This document shows positions 1 to 8,744 of a DNA stretch of 64,000 nucleotides, piece by piece. The translations under genes and the position numbers were made by a program. Numbering within the stretch: position 1 is the stretch's first letter; each line of letters begins with the position of its first letter. Under the pieces are notes generated by a model. The model was given only the letters and a program-made list of their open reading frames with translations, was not told the origin of the DNA and ran no database searches. Location: NCBI RefSeq assembly GCF_020523925.1, contig NZ_JAJAPW010000009.1, forward strand, positions 20,705 to 84,704, read 5' to 3'. Source of the stretch: Neotamlana laminarinivorans (GTDB lineage Bacteria > Bacteroidota > Bacteroidia > Flavobacteriales > Flavobacteriaceae).

Positions 1-140
1 GCTTGTATATCGTCTGTGCTCTGGAAATATCCTGTAGGAGACAATAATGCCACTGGCTCCTCCTCTAAATCCGAACAACCTACAAATAATCCTAGGCTTA
101 CACCTAGAACTAACATATATATATATTTAATATTTTTCAT
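1..140 (-). CDS. SusD-like nutrient-binding lipoprotein, N-terminal fragment (runs off the window)
   Basis: Outer-membrane glycan-binding lipoprotein partner of the SusC-like receptor. The minus strand is open from an ATG at 138-140 to the window edge (46 codons). The product starts MKNIKYIYMLVLGVSLGLF, then a lipobox FVGC with the acylated Cys at residue 22, followed by an acidic stretch and SPTGYFQSTDDI, which resembles the start of mature SusD/RagB proteins. It begins 20 bases after the stop of the SusC-like gene on the same strand, the usual susC-susD order. Only the signal peptide and about 24 mature residues are visible, so the substrate cannot be judged. The family call rests on lipobox, position and N-terminal style. 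Confidence 0.85.
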   Translation of the reverse strand, partial: MKNIKYIYMLVLGVSLGLFVGCSDLEEEPVALLSPTGYFQSTDDIQ

Positions 141-160
141 TTTTTTAGTTTTTATTATTC

Positions 161-3100
161 TTAAAACGTTAAGTTAAGGCTAAAACTAACAGATTGTACT
201 GTTGGGTAATTACCAAAATCGAATCCTCTAACTGTGTTGCTAGACGTATTGTTATTACCAGAAGCGCCAAAGTAGTTAACTTCAGGATCTAGACCAGAAT
301 AATCAGTAATAGTTAATAAGTTTTGAGCACTTACAGATAACCTTAGCTTCTCCATACCTAATTTTTCAACAATTTCTGAAGGTAAGTTGTATCCTAAAGC
401 AACATTTTTTAATCTAATATAACTACCATCTTCAACGAATCGTGAAGATATTTCTCTATTACTATTGTTCCCTACGCGTGGTTGATTTGTATTTGTATTG
501 GTAGGTGTCCATGCGTTATTAAAATAATCGTAAGTTGTATTAGCGTCACCATTATTTAACTGAACGTTGGTCATATTAAAAATATCACCACCTTGAGATC
601 CTTGAAAGAATATGTTTAAATCGAAATTTTTATATCTGAAATTGTTAGTAATACCCCAGGTAAAATCTGGGTTAGGATTACCAATTATTCTTCTATCATC
701 TGTATCAAGTTCATCATTATCATTTAAATCATAAAATAATGGATCTCCTTCTACTGCTCCTGCTACAGCGGTTGTACCTTCTGGTAAAGCTCCCCCTTGA
801 TAAACTCCTGCATAATCAAAACCAAAAAACAGACCAACTTCTTCTCCTTCTCTTAAAATATAGTTATTATCTACACTAAAATAACTTGGTGCACCATTAC
901 CAAAAAAGTCTGCACCATTAATAAGAGATACTACTGTATTTTTATTTCTTGAGAATACAACATCTGTTGTCCAGTTAAAGTTTTCGTTAGAAATGTTTCT
1001 GGTGTTTAAAGATACTTCAAAACCTTTGTTATTAATTTCACCAACGTTTGTTAGAATCTCATCATTTAAAAGTCCAAATGCCCAAGGAATACTATTATCA
1101 AACATTAATACATCTTTTGTATCAATATTATAATAATCTAAAGACATTGAAATAGCGTTATTAAATAAACCTAAATCTAAACCAAAGTTTGCCTGATAAG
1201 AAGACTCCCATTTTAAATTAGGGTTAGCGTTTTGGTATGGAGTTACAGCAGTAACCGTTTCTCCATTACTTGACGCATAAATACTACTTAATACAGCTAA
1301 AGATTCGTAAGCTCCGATTGAAGGGTTACCTGTAACACCATAACTTGCTCTTAATTTTAAGTTAGAAATAGCCTCAACATCTTTCAAGAAATTTTCGTTT
1401 GAAACTTTCCATCCTAACGCACCTGAAGGGAAGATTGCATACTTCTCATTTTCAGCAAAGTTAGATGCACCATCTCGTCTTACTGTTGCAGTAATTAAAT
1501 ATTTATCATCGTAATCGTAGTTAAATCTACCGAATTGCGATTGGATTTCAGTTTCGTTAAAGTAAACATCTCCCGCACCTCCATTAATTAATGATGTAGC
1601 CGTGTATAAGCCATAGTATGAAAAAGAATCATCTATAGTTCCTGTACCTTCACTATAAAAACCTTCATTAGTAGTTTTTTGATAAGAATAACCTGCCAAT
1701 AAAGTTAAATCACCTTTTCCTATTTCTTTTTTGTAAGTTAAGTAGTTTTCACTTAAAACTGTTTTAGATCTATCTTCTGACATGATAGCTCTACCATCAA
1801 CCCCACCCGAAGTTAAAGTTAATGTACGCGGTGTATATATTCCTCTAAACTCATTTTCTGTACTTAAACCAAAAGTAGTTTTAAAGTTTAAACCTTCAAA
1901 AATCTGATAATCAGCATAAACGTTAGCTCTAAAATTATCAATTGTAGTATCATCATCTCTTTGAGTCGCTACAGCCCAAGGGTTATCAACCTCATCACCA
2001 ATTTGATCGTTTGTAGAAAATGTTCCATCATCATTATAAATACCTTTATCTGGTGCAAAACGCATAGCTAAAGATATTACATCATCTCCACCTGCTGATG
2101 CAGAACCATCAGACTGTGTTCCTACACCACTCTTTTTGCTGGTGTTACCAACTAAGTTAAGCCCTAACTTTAGTTTATCTGAAACTTGAGCATCAATATT
2201 TGATAAAAATGATAATCTCTCATAATCAGAATTAATTACTACACCATCTTGCTTAAAATAAGTACCAGAACCATAAATATTAATTTTTTCTGATCCTCCA
2301 GCGAAAGATACTTGATGATTTTGAGTGCTTCCTGTTTTGTAAATTAAATCTTGCCAATCTGTATCATAATCACCTTGAACGTATGGCGTTGCAGTAGTAC
2401 CATTTGTAATTGCAACATTTTCTCTTACTTGGTTTTGATAATCTGCAAAATCTGAAGCATTTAATAAATCTAATTGATTAGAAACTGTTTGTACTGAATA
2501 TGTAGAATTAAGTTCAATATTTAATCTTCCGCTCCTACCTTTTTTTGTTGTAACAATTACAACACCATTGGAACCTCTAGAACCATAAATAGCGGTTGCA
2601 GATGCATCTTTTAATACTTGTAAGCTAGCAATATCTCCTGGCTGCGGCATAGTAGCACCTACGAAACCATCTACAACAATTAATGGATCACTACTTGCAT
2701 TAATAGATGTATTTCCACGAATATTGATTTTTATAGGCGCACCTGGCTCACCTCCATTGTTAGATTGAACTACAACACCAGAAGCTCTACCTTGAAGTGC
2801 TTGAGTAGCTTCTAAAACAGGAAAGGCTGTTAACTCTTCTGTTTTTACAGCAGAAACAGACCCCGTTACATCACTCTTTTTACGAGCACCGTAACCTACT
2901 ACTACTACTTCTTCTAACTCTGCTAAATCTTCTACCAATGACACGTTTATTGTAGAACTATCTCCGACAACAATTGTTTTTGTAACAAAACCAATATAAG
3001 AGAATTGAAGTTCATCTCCTTTACTGGCTTTTATCTCATAATTTCCATCAAAATCGGTTGTGGTACCGTTTGTTGTATTTTTCAAAATCACATTAACCCC

Positions 3101-3223
3101 TGGAATAGGAACATTGTCGGTAGCTGAAACAACAACCCCTGAAACTGTTACGCCATTCTGAGCAAATGATACAGCACTAAAAATTAGTGCCATAAAAAGA
3201 ATTAGTTTAATTTTTAAATTCAT
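161..3223 (-). CDS. SusC/RagA-type TonB-linked outer membrane receptor
   Basis: Imports oligosaccharides across the outer membrane using TonB energy. The 1020-residue product has a Sec signal peptide (about 1-22), a carboxypeptidase-D-regulatory-like domain (about 25-105, GVVVSATDNVPIPGVNVILK), the SusC motif EEVVVVGYGARKKSDVTGSV near 105-124, a plug domain (about 115-230) and a long beta-barrel ending in Leu-Thr-Phe, an aromatic C-terminus usual for outer-membrane barrels. Length fits the family. It lies downstream of the PL6 lyase gene on the same strand and directly upstream of the SusD-like gene. It has its own promoter and a three-box operator, so it can be controlled together with the lyase. 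The ligand is inferred from the PL6 neighbour to be alginate or a related uronic acid polymer; this is not proved by the sequence. Confidence 0.97.
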   Translation of the reverse strand: MNLKIKLILFMALIFSAVSFAQNGVTVSGVVVSATDNVPIPGVNVILKNTTNGTTTDFDGNYEIKASKGDELQFSYIGFVTKTIVVGDSSTINVSLVEDLAELEEVVVVGYGARKKSDVTGSVSAVKTEELTAFPVLEATQALQGRASGVVVQSNNGGEPGAPIKINIRGNTSINASSDPLIVVDGFVGATMPQPGDIASLQVLKDASATAIYGSRGSNGVVIVTTKKGRSGRLNIELNSTYSVQTVSNQLDLLNASDFADYQNQVRENVAITNGTTATPYVQGDYDTDWQDLIYKTGSTQNHQVSFAGGSEKINIYGSGTYFKQDGVVINSDYERLSFLSNIDAQVSDKLKLGLNLVGNTSKKSGVGTQSDGSASAGGDDVISLAMRFAPDKGIYNDDGTFSTNDQIGDEVDNPWAVATQRDDDTTIDNFRANVYADYQIFEGLNFKTTFGLSTENEFRGIYTPRTLTLTSGGVDGRAIMSEDRSKTVLSENYLTYKKEIGKGDLTLLAGYSYQKTTNEGFYSEGTGTIDDSFSYYGLYTATSLINGGAGDVYFNETEIQSQFGRFNYDYDDKYLITATVRRDGASNFAENEKYAIFPSGALGWKVSNENFLKDVEAISNLKLRASYGVTGNPSIGAYESLAVLSSIYASSNGETVTAVTPYQNANPNLKWESSYQANFGLDLGLFNNAISMSLDYYNIDTKDVLMFDNSIPWAFGLLNDEILTNVGEINNKGFEVSLNTRNISNENFNWTTDVVFSRNKNTVVSLINGADFFGNGAPSYFSVDNNYILREGEEVGLFFGFDYAGVYQGGALPEGTTAVAGAVEGDPLFYDLNDNDELDTDDRRIIGNPNPDFTWGITNNFRYKNFDLNIFFQGSQGGDIFNMTNVQLNNGDANTTYDYFNNAWTPTNTNTNQPRVGNNSNREISSRFVEDGSYIRLKNVALGYNLPSEIVEKLGMEKLRLSVSAQNLLTITDYSGLDPEVNYFGASGNNNTSSNTVRGFDFGNYPTVQSVSFSLNLTF

Positions 3224-3456
3224 AATTTGTCTTTTTAGTTTAAATTATTCGCACCTACATGTGGTAATTAAGCGCTTTGTTTTTTACTTAAACCTAAACA
3301 CCATAGTTATTTTTTATGCTTAGTTTATTTTATGCTGTTTAGTTCCCTGTAAATTTTGGTAATGAAAAAGGATATTTACAGGAATTCCTTTTCATAATTT
3401 TTTTTCATGATTTTTTCTTTAAGATTAAACAATAGGTGTGTGTTATTAACAATAAA

Positions 3457-3494
3457 TTGGTTTCCCAATTTGGTTTACCAGTTTGGTTTTCCAA
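3457..3494. promoter_or_regulatory. Three-box operator at the susC promoter
   Basis: Three near-palindromic 12-mers in tandem, each offset by exactly 13 bp: TTGGTTTCCCAA (3457-3468), TTGGTTTACCAG (3470-3481) and TTGGTTTTCCAA (3483-3494). The last box overlaps the -7 element of the minus-strand susC promoter, so a bound protein would cover the transcription start. A second copy with the same architecture lies before the PL6 gene (6049-6086). Inference: repressor site shared by the two PUL promoters. The binding protein is not known; the GntR-type regulator at 6257-7243 is the only candidate in the window. Confidence 0.8.
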
Positions 3495-3522
3495 ATATAT
3501 GTTAAATTTTTGTTATAACAAA
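3492..3522 (-). promoter_or_regulatory. Bacteroidota-type promoter of the susC-like gene
   Basis: On the minus strand: TTTG (3519-3522), a 19-base spacer, then TATATTTG (3492-3499), matching TAnnTTTG. The untranslated leader to the ATG at 3223 is about 260 bases. The -7 element runs into operator box 3, giving TATATTTGGAAAACCAA. Confidence 0.75.
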
Positions 3523-3544
3523 GCAAAACAAAAATTTAACATAT
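3497..3544. repeat. Perfect 18-bp inverted repeat straddling the susC promoter
   Basis: ATATGTTAAATTTTTGTT (3497-3514) is repeated as its exact reverse complement at 3527-3544, with a 12-base spacer. With one mismatch the symmetry extends about four bases further on each side. The repeat contains the -7/-33 spacer, and the -33 element lies between and partly in the arms. It may be a second regulator site or a mirrored promoter. The rest of the 3224-3659 gap shows no gene. Confidence 0.8.
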
Positions 3545-3659
3545 AGTTGTTTTAATGAATAGTTATCAATTAAAAAACAGAATTAAACAACTAAAAAACA
3601 AGACATTAAAACAACTGCTAAATGCATTTATTATCTTTCAAATTGTAATAACGAAAGTA

Positions 3660-5969
3660 TTAATACATTAAAGTTAGCTTTAAATTCTGCTCTGTTTTAA
3701 TTTCTCCTGAATTAATTAGTGTATTATTAATTTCGGAATTATTTTTTGCTCCCCATAGCACAGAAACAAATTTCACAGGATTATTTTTAAATGAATTTTG
3801 AGAAATAGTAACATTTACAATACCACGATGATTTAGTAATACTCCATTTTTTTCGTGAGATCCAGAGTTTGTAAACACTGAATTTTCTATAATTAAATTA
3901 CCTCCAATTGTAGATTCGTCGTAGCCACCACGATAATAATCAACAACGTTTTGTTTTACATTATTAAACTCACAGTTTTTTATTGTTAAATATTCCGTAT
4001 TGTAGTCGCCTTTATCATTTATTTCCTCAGATAATTCTAAACCATTTTCACAGTTTAAAATTGATGTATTAATAAAAGAAATTCGTTCTGCAAAAGCCTG
4101 TTTGTAAACTTTTAAGACGTAATTAAAATTTGTTATGGTAGAATTATAAACATTTAACCCAAAATGAGTAAACATATTCTCTTTTAAAGATGCAAATGCC
4201 TTAGTTTCATTATTACCTTTTAAGGTTACACCATCTAAACTTAAAAATCCTTTTGGGTTAAGTTCAAAAAGTGCAGAACCAGCCTTTCCGGTATATGTTA
4301 TAATTGTTTCGTTTTTATCAGCCGATTTTACTGTTATGTTTTTTGAAATTTTTAATGAATTTAAAACTGAATAATTTCCTGCACTCAACAAAATTACATC
4401 TCCATTTTGTGCTTCATCAATTTTTTTCTGAATATCTTCTCCTGGAGCAACTTTAAAAATTTGAGCTTCACTAGTATTCTGTTCTTGTGAAAACCAAGAT
4501 GGACCATATTTAGATTTATCTAATATATTTGGATTAACCGCTTCGTTAGAAACAAAAGCACCAATATTATTGTTTGACGCTCTTGAATTACCAAATATAT
4601 CTTCAGTAATCTTATCAAAATCAAAACCTACGTATGGTTCAACATTTAAACTTTCAGTTGGAATATAAATATTTTCAGAAATGGCTTTAACTTCAAAATT
4701 TGAAGCCGACAAACCTTCTACTGCATTAAAATACCCCTCTTGATTATTTATAATATTACTTTTAAATGTTACACCCTCAATTTTATCGTGTGCAACAATT
4801 GGTAAACTATCTGCTTCTTTATTATAAAGTGTGTTGTTAGCTACTATGGTGCGAATAGGCACTGCAGAACGAATTTCTGAAGCAGGTAAAACATCTTTTT
4901 GGTCTGTATTAACACCAACACCAAATTGCCAGGGAGACACACAGTTTACGTAAGAGTTGTATGCAACCACAACATCGGTTACTTGGTTATACCTGTTTTG
5001 TGGAGATTTTGGAATGCCGTTCATAACAGCTAGTGGACTTCTAAAATTCTTTCCTATTAAGTTATAAAAATAGTTGTTAATTATAGTGTGTCCAGAATTA
5101 ATTACTCGTATACCTCCAATATTTTCATTTATACCGTCACCTATAAAATAGTTTCCTTCAATAGTGCAATAATTTCCATGTCTAGTAACTAAAGAACCTT
5201 CGCTTTTATAAAATACATTATTTTTAAACTGATTGAAGTTTGTTTTACTTGAAATTATTTCAACCTCTCCATTACATTCTTCAAATAAATTATTTTCTAC
5301 TAAAGTATAACTTGGTGCCATTGAGGTATAACTATCTCCTAATTGAATAGTTTCGCCGCTTGCTCCTCCTTTTGGTGGTCGAGGACCAAAATGATTATTT
5401 ATAATTTGGTGATAATTATTAATATGTTCGTTTCCTTTTAAATCAATTCTAATAGTAGGCCCGCGATTGGTTTTTCCTGCAATATAACAATTACTCAAGG
5501 TGTTGTGTCTGCCCCAGAATTGCACCCAACGGTCAGAGTCGTCGCGTTCCATTTTATTAAAATCCTCAATAACACTATTTGTTAAAGTACAATGATTACC
5601 AATATTCTCATCATCCAATTTAAAATCAACCACATTTCCTTTAGCATACCCACCTTTAAAATGCAGACCATTTACAACTAAATAGCTACCTCCAAATTTT
5701 AAATGAGACACACCAGATATAATTACCTCGCCCTCTGTTTCTGCCTGTATTGTAATAGGGTCTTTTTCGGTACCATTAGCTTTAAAGTTTATTTCTAAAT
5801 CTTTCCAAACGCCATTTTTTAAAACAATTACATCTCCTGGTTCGGCCTGCTTAATTGCAGTATTTAATGCATCTTCTGTATCTACTAAAATTTCATTGTT
5901 TATTGCACTTTTACTTTCACAAGAAATAATTAAAGTGATTAATAAAAGAAAGGAAAAAAGATTTTTCAT
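3660..5969 (-). CDS. Polysaccharide lyase family 6 (alginate lyase / chondroitinase B-like) lipoprotein
   Basis: Predicted beta-elimination lyase acting on alginate or another uronate polymer at the cell surface or periplasm. The 769-residue product has a lipoprotein signal (MKNLFSFLLLITLIISC, Cys17), then an N-terminal right-handed beta-helix of the chondroitinase B fold (about 25-480) and a second beta-helix domain (about 500-769). This is the two-domain layout of long PL6 enzymes. The catalytic pair expected for PL6 is visible as Lys242 (in IISSK) and Arg263 (in VTRHG), with an acidic GEVEI stretch before the Lys in the position of the calcium site. It has its own promoter with the three-box operator and is followed on the same strand by susC and susD. 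Alginate is the best guess; dermatan sulphate is possible. Confidence 0.92.
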   Translation of the reverse strand: MKNLFSFLLLITLIISCESKSAINNEILVDTEDALNTAIKQAEPGDVIVLKNGVWKDLEINFKANGTEKDPITIQAETEGEVIISGVSHLKFGGSYLVVNGLHFKGGYAKGNVVDFKLDDENIGNHCTLTNSVIEDFNKMERDDSDRWVQFWGRHNTLSNCYIAGKTNRGPTIRIDLKGNEHINNYHQIINNHFGPRPPKGGASGETIQLGDSYTSMAPSYTLVENNLFEECNGEVEIISSKTNFNQFKNNVFYKSEGSLVTRHGNYCTIEGNYFIGDGINENIGGIRVINSGHTIINNYFYNLIGKNFRSPLAVMNGIPKSPQNRYNQVTDVVVAYNSYVNCVSPWQFGVGVNTDQKDVLPASEIRSAVPIRTIVANNTLYNKEADSLPIVAHDKIEGVTFKSNIINNQEGYFNAVEGLSASNFEVKAISENIYIPTESLNVEPYVGFDFDKITEDIFGNSRASNNNIGAFVSNEAVNPNILDKSKYGPSWFSQEQNTSEAQIFKVAPGEDIQKKIDEAQNGDVILLSAGNYSVLNSLKISKNITVKSADKNETIITYTGKAGSALFELNPKGFLSLDGVTLKGNNETKAFASLKENMFTHFGLNVYNSTITNFNYVLKVYKQAFAERISFINTSILNCENGLELSEEINDKGDYNTEYLTIKNCEFNNVKQNVVDYYRGGYDESTIGGNLIIENSVFTNSGSHEKNGVLLNHRGIVNVTISQNSFKNNPVKFVSVLWGAKNNSEINNTLINSGEIKTEQNLKLTLMY

Positions 5970-6048
5970 AAGAATTTAAGTCTAAGTTTTAGTTTAGTTT
6001 TTATAACCTGGAATTAACATTAAGAAGAATTAATTTTCAGGACGCTCT

Positions 6049-6086
6049 TTGGAAAACCAAACTGGTTAACCAAATTGGTTTTCCAA
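6049..6086. promoter_or_regulatory. Three-box operator at the PL6 lyase promoter
   Basis: Boxes TTGGAAAACCAA (6049-6060), CTGGTTAACCAA (6062-6073) and TTGGTTTTCCAA (6075-6086), again at exact 13-bp offsets. Read on the minus strand this closely matches the susC operator, and the promoter-proximal box overlaps the -7 element in the same register. Confidence 0.8.
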
Positions 6087-6113
6087 AAATACTAATAACT
6101 TTTAATTATCAAA
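6084..6113 (-). promoter_or_regulatory. Promoter of the PL6 lyase gene
   Basis: Minus strand: TTTG (6110-6113), an 18-base spacer, TATTTTTG (6084-6091). The leader to the ATG at 5969 is about 110 bases and contains the operator boxes just downstream of the start site. Confidence 0.75.
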
Positions 6114-6222
6114 ATGAATTTAAAAGAAATTAAGTAAGGAACATGTGTTAATTAACATAGTAAAAAAATAAAACTTAATTTAATTTTTGAAAATCATCTA
6201 TTAAATTTTTCAAATATTTGTG

Positions 6223-6230
6223 TATTTTTG
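6223..6230 (+). promoter_or_regulatory. -7 element of the xylose operon promoter
   Basis: TATTTTTG matches TAnnTTTG, 26 bases before the ATG at 6257. No clear -33 TTG at normal spacing. None of the TTGGTT/AACCAA boxes is near it. This element also shows that an upstream TTG at 6218 in the same frame cannot be the start of the regulator gene. Confidence 0.55.
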
Positions 6231-6256
6231 ACAACCAGAACAGAACAGAACAGTTA

Positions 6257-7243
6257 ATGCCTTTTTTATTAAAACTAAATTTAGAATCACCTAAATACCA
6301 GCAGATTGTAAATGCTGTAAACGTTGCGTTAGCTAACAATACTTTAAGTAGTGGCGATGCACTACCCTCGGTAAATACAATGTGTAAAACTTATAATTTA
6401 TCTAGAGATACTATTTTTAAGGCCTACTCTATTTTAAAAGAAAACGGAGTTATAGAGTCTGTTCCTAACAAAGGTTATTTTATAGCAAATAATACAAGAA
6501 AAGTACTTTTGGTATTAGACACCTTTAAAGCATACAAAGAAGTTTTATATCACGCTTTTATAAATAATTTACCTAAAAAAGTAATTATTGATGTTCAATT
6601 TCATCATTACAATATAAATAATTTTAAAACTATTTTAAACCACAGTAAAGGCAAATATTTTAAATATGTGGTTATGAATTTTAACCACGAGGAGGTTCCC
6701 ATAGTTCTGAAAGATTTTGATAATGATAAACTTTTGCTAATCGACTGGAATATTCATGCTAAAACAAATAATAACTTTGTATTTCAAGATTTTGGCAACG
6801 CTTTCGCGGAAGCTTTAAAAAAAGCAAAACCAGCGCTAAAAAAATACAAACGTTTTGTTTTTGTATATCCCGCATTTACTTTTCATCCTTTTGAAACTGT
6901 CACGTTTTTTAAACAATTTTGTAAAACTGAAAATATAAAATATAAAATCGTTACCAACATTGATGATTTTGAAGTTAAACAAAATGAAGCTTATTTAAGT
7001 GTAAGTGATCGGGTTTTGGGTATGTTTTTAGAACAATGCCGAAATAAAAACCTAGAACCGGGAACTCATGTTGGCTTTTTATCTTATAACGAAACACCAA
7101 TGAAGCCCTTTATTTACAAAGGAATTTCGGTTATTTCAACCGATTTTAAAGCCATGGGAAACCTTGCTGCTTCATTTGTAAATCAAGATCAATCAATACA
7201 AAAATATATACCCACTAAACTTATTTTAAGAGACTCATTATAA
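6257..7243 (+). CDS. GntR-family transcriptional regulator with a sugar-binding (LacI-like) domain
   Basis: Sugar-responsive DNA-binding regulator. From the ATG at 6257 the product is 328 residues: an N-terminal GntR winged helix (about 5-70, with PSVNTMCKTYNLSRDTIFKA as the recognition helix region) and a C-terminal periplasmic-binding-protein-like domain (about 78-325), the layout of AraR-type GntR regulators. The ATG at 6257 is preferred because the longer frame from 6218 would overlap the promoter. Its stop overlaps the xylulokinase start by one base (TAATG), so it is co-transcribed with xylB and xylA. Xylose or xylulose is therefore the likely effector. It might also act at the neighbouring PL6/susC operators; the sequence cannot settle this. 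Confidence 0.9.
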   Translation: MPFLLKLNLESPKYQQIVNAVNVALANNTLSSGDALPSVNTMCKTYNLSRDTIFKAYSILKENGVIESVPNKGYFIANNTRKVLLVLDTFKAYKEVLYHAFINNLPKKVIIDVQFHHYNINNFKTILNHSKGKYFKYVVMNFNHEEVPIVLKDFDNDKLLLIDWNIHAKTNNNFVFQDFGNAFAEALKKAKPALKKYKRFVFVYPAFTFHPFETVTFFKQFCKTENIKYKIVTNIDDFEVKQNEAYLSVSDRVLGMFLEQCRNKNLEPGTHVGFLSYNETPMKPFIYKGISVISTDFKAMGNLAASFVNQDQSIQKYIPTKLILRDSL

Positions 7244-8733
7244 TGTATTATTTAGGATTAGACATAGGAAGTTCTTCTATAAAAGCAGCTTTGGTTAACA
7301 CCGAAACCAGTAAAAGCATTACTCTTGTGCAAGAACCAAAACAAGAAATGGAAATGTACGCCGAAAAAAACGGTTGGGCCGAACAAGACCCAGACCTTTG
7401 GTGGCAACATGTTTGCAACGCTATTTCCCGTTTAAAAAGAGAAAACAACGTTACTAGCGAACAAATTGTTGGCATAGGTATTTCGTACCAAATGCACGGT
7501 TTGGTTATTGTAGATAAAGCAGGTAAACCATTACGAAAAAGTATAATTTGGTGTGATAGTAGAGCGGTTGAAATTGGTAATAACGCGTTCAAATCTATAG
7601 GCGAAAACACTTGTAATACCAACCTACTAAATTCTCCGTCAAATTTTACGGCATCTAAGCTAAGTTGGGTAAAACAAAACGAACCTGAAGTTTTCGAAAA
7701 AATTCACAAGTTTATGTTACCAGGAGATTATATTGCTTATAAATTCTCCAACACCATAAATACTACAATTTCAGGATTATCAGAAGGAGTTTTTTGGGAT
7801 TTTAGTAAAGACGATATTGCCGATTTTTTATTAGACCATTATGGCATTCATAAAAACTTAGTACCCGATATTGTTGCTACTTTTGGTAAACAATCTGTTG
7901 TAAATGAAGCTGGAGCTAAAAGCAGCGGATTACTAGCAGGAACACCTATTTTTTATAGAGCTGGCGACCAGCCAAATAACGCTTTATCTTTAAATGTTTT
8001 TAACCCTGGTGAAGTTGCTTCTACCGGTGGAACCTCTGGTGTAATTTATGCGATCACTAATAATTTATCTGTTAAAGAAAGCTCTAGAGTAAACAATTTT
8101 GCTCACGTAAATTATTCAAAAGGAGATGAAGCACGCATCGGGAAATTACTTTGTATTAATGGCGCAGGAATTCAATATAGATGGTTGTTAAACAATCTCG
8201 CTGTTGAATCTTATGAAGACATGAACGAACTTACCAACAACATTCCTGTTGGTAGCGATGGCGTGTGTATAATTCCGTTTGGCAATGGTGCAGAACGCAT
8301 GCTAAACAATAAAGATGTTGGTACGCGCATTTTAAACCTTAACCTCAACAATCATAATAAAGGGCATTTATGTCGTGCTGCTTTAGAAGGTATCGCGTTT
8401 TCGTTTGTATATGGCATGGAAATTTTAAAATCCGATGGCATAAAACCAACCGTTATACGTGCTGGAAACGATAATTTATACCGCTCAGAAATTTTCGCAA
8501 ATACCGTAGCAACCTTAATTAATCAAGACATTGAAATTTACAACACAACCGGAGCAATTGGAGCGGCTCGCGCAGCGAAACTTCATGAAGGCGATTTCGA
8601 AGGCTTTGGTAAAGGCATTATGGAAAACGATTATGTTATGACTTACAAGCCATTAGAAGACAAAACACCTTACCTAGAGGCTTATAACAACTGGAAAAAA
8701 GAATTAGAAATTATATTAAAAAACAATAACTAA
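7243..8733 (+). CDS. xylB: Xylulokinase
   Basis: Phosphorylates D-xylulose with ATP to D-xylulose 5-phosphate for the pentose phosphate pathway, in the cytoplasm. The 496-residue product is a full-length FGGY kinase: N-terminal ATPase-fold phosphate motif [15 protein letters not shown] (residues 4-18), Met-His-Gly and IIWCDSR in the sugar-binding half, and a C-terminal half with [10 protein letters not shown] and ALEGIAFSF. It overlaps the regulator gene by one base and precedes xylA by 11 bases. The adjacent xylose isomerase makes xylulokinase a stronger call than other FGGY kinases. Confidence 0.95.
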   Translation: MYYLGLDIGSSSIKAALVNTETSKSITLVQEPKQEMEMYAEKNGWAEQDPDLWWQHVCNAISRLKRENNVTSEQIVGIGISYQMHGLVIVDKAGKPLRKSIIWCDSRAVEIGNNAFKSIGENTCNTNLLNSPSNFTASKLSWVKQNEPEVFEKIHKFMLPGDYIAYKFSNTINTTISGLSEGVFWDFSKDDIADFLLDHYGIHKNLVPDIVATFGKQSVVNEAGAKSSGLLAGTPIFYRAGDQPNNALSLNVFNPGEVASTGGTSGVIYAITNNLSVKESSRVNNFAHVNYSKGDEARIGKLLCINGAGIQYRWLLNNLAVESYEDMNELTNNIPVGSDGVCIIPFGNGAERMLNNKDVGTRILNLNLNNHNKGHLCRAALEGIAFSFVYGMEILKSDGIKPTVIRAGNDNLYRSEIFANTVATLINQDIEIYNTTGAIGAARAAKLHEGDFEGFGKGIMENDYVMTYKPLEDKTPYLEAYNNWKKELEIILKNNN

Positions 8734-8744
8734 ATTTTAAAAAC

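Noticed and set aside
6218..6256. TTG start for the GntR regulator
   Set aside because: It would place the first codons over the TATTTTTG promoter element; ATG 6257 begins the conserved domain.
7248..7622. 124-codon frame antisense to xylB
   Set aside because: Fully inside a well-supported kinase gene, with no family resemblance.
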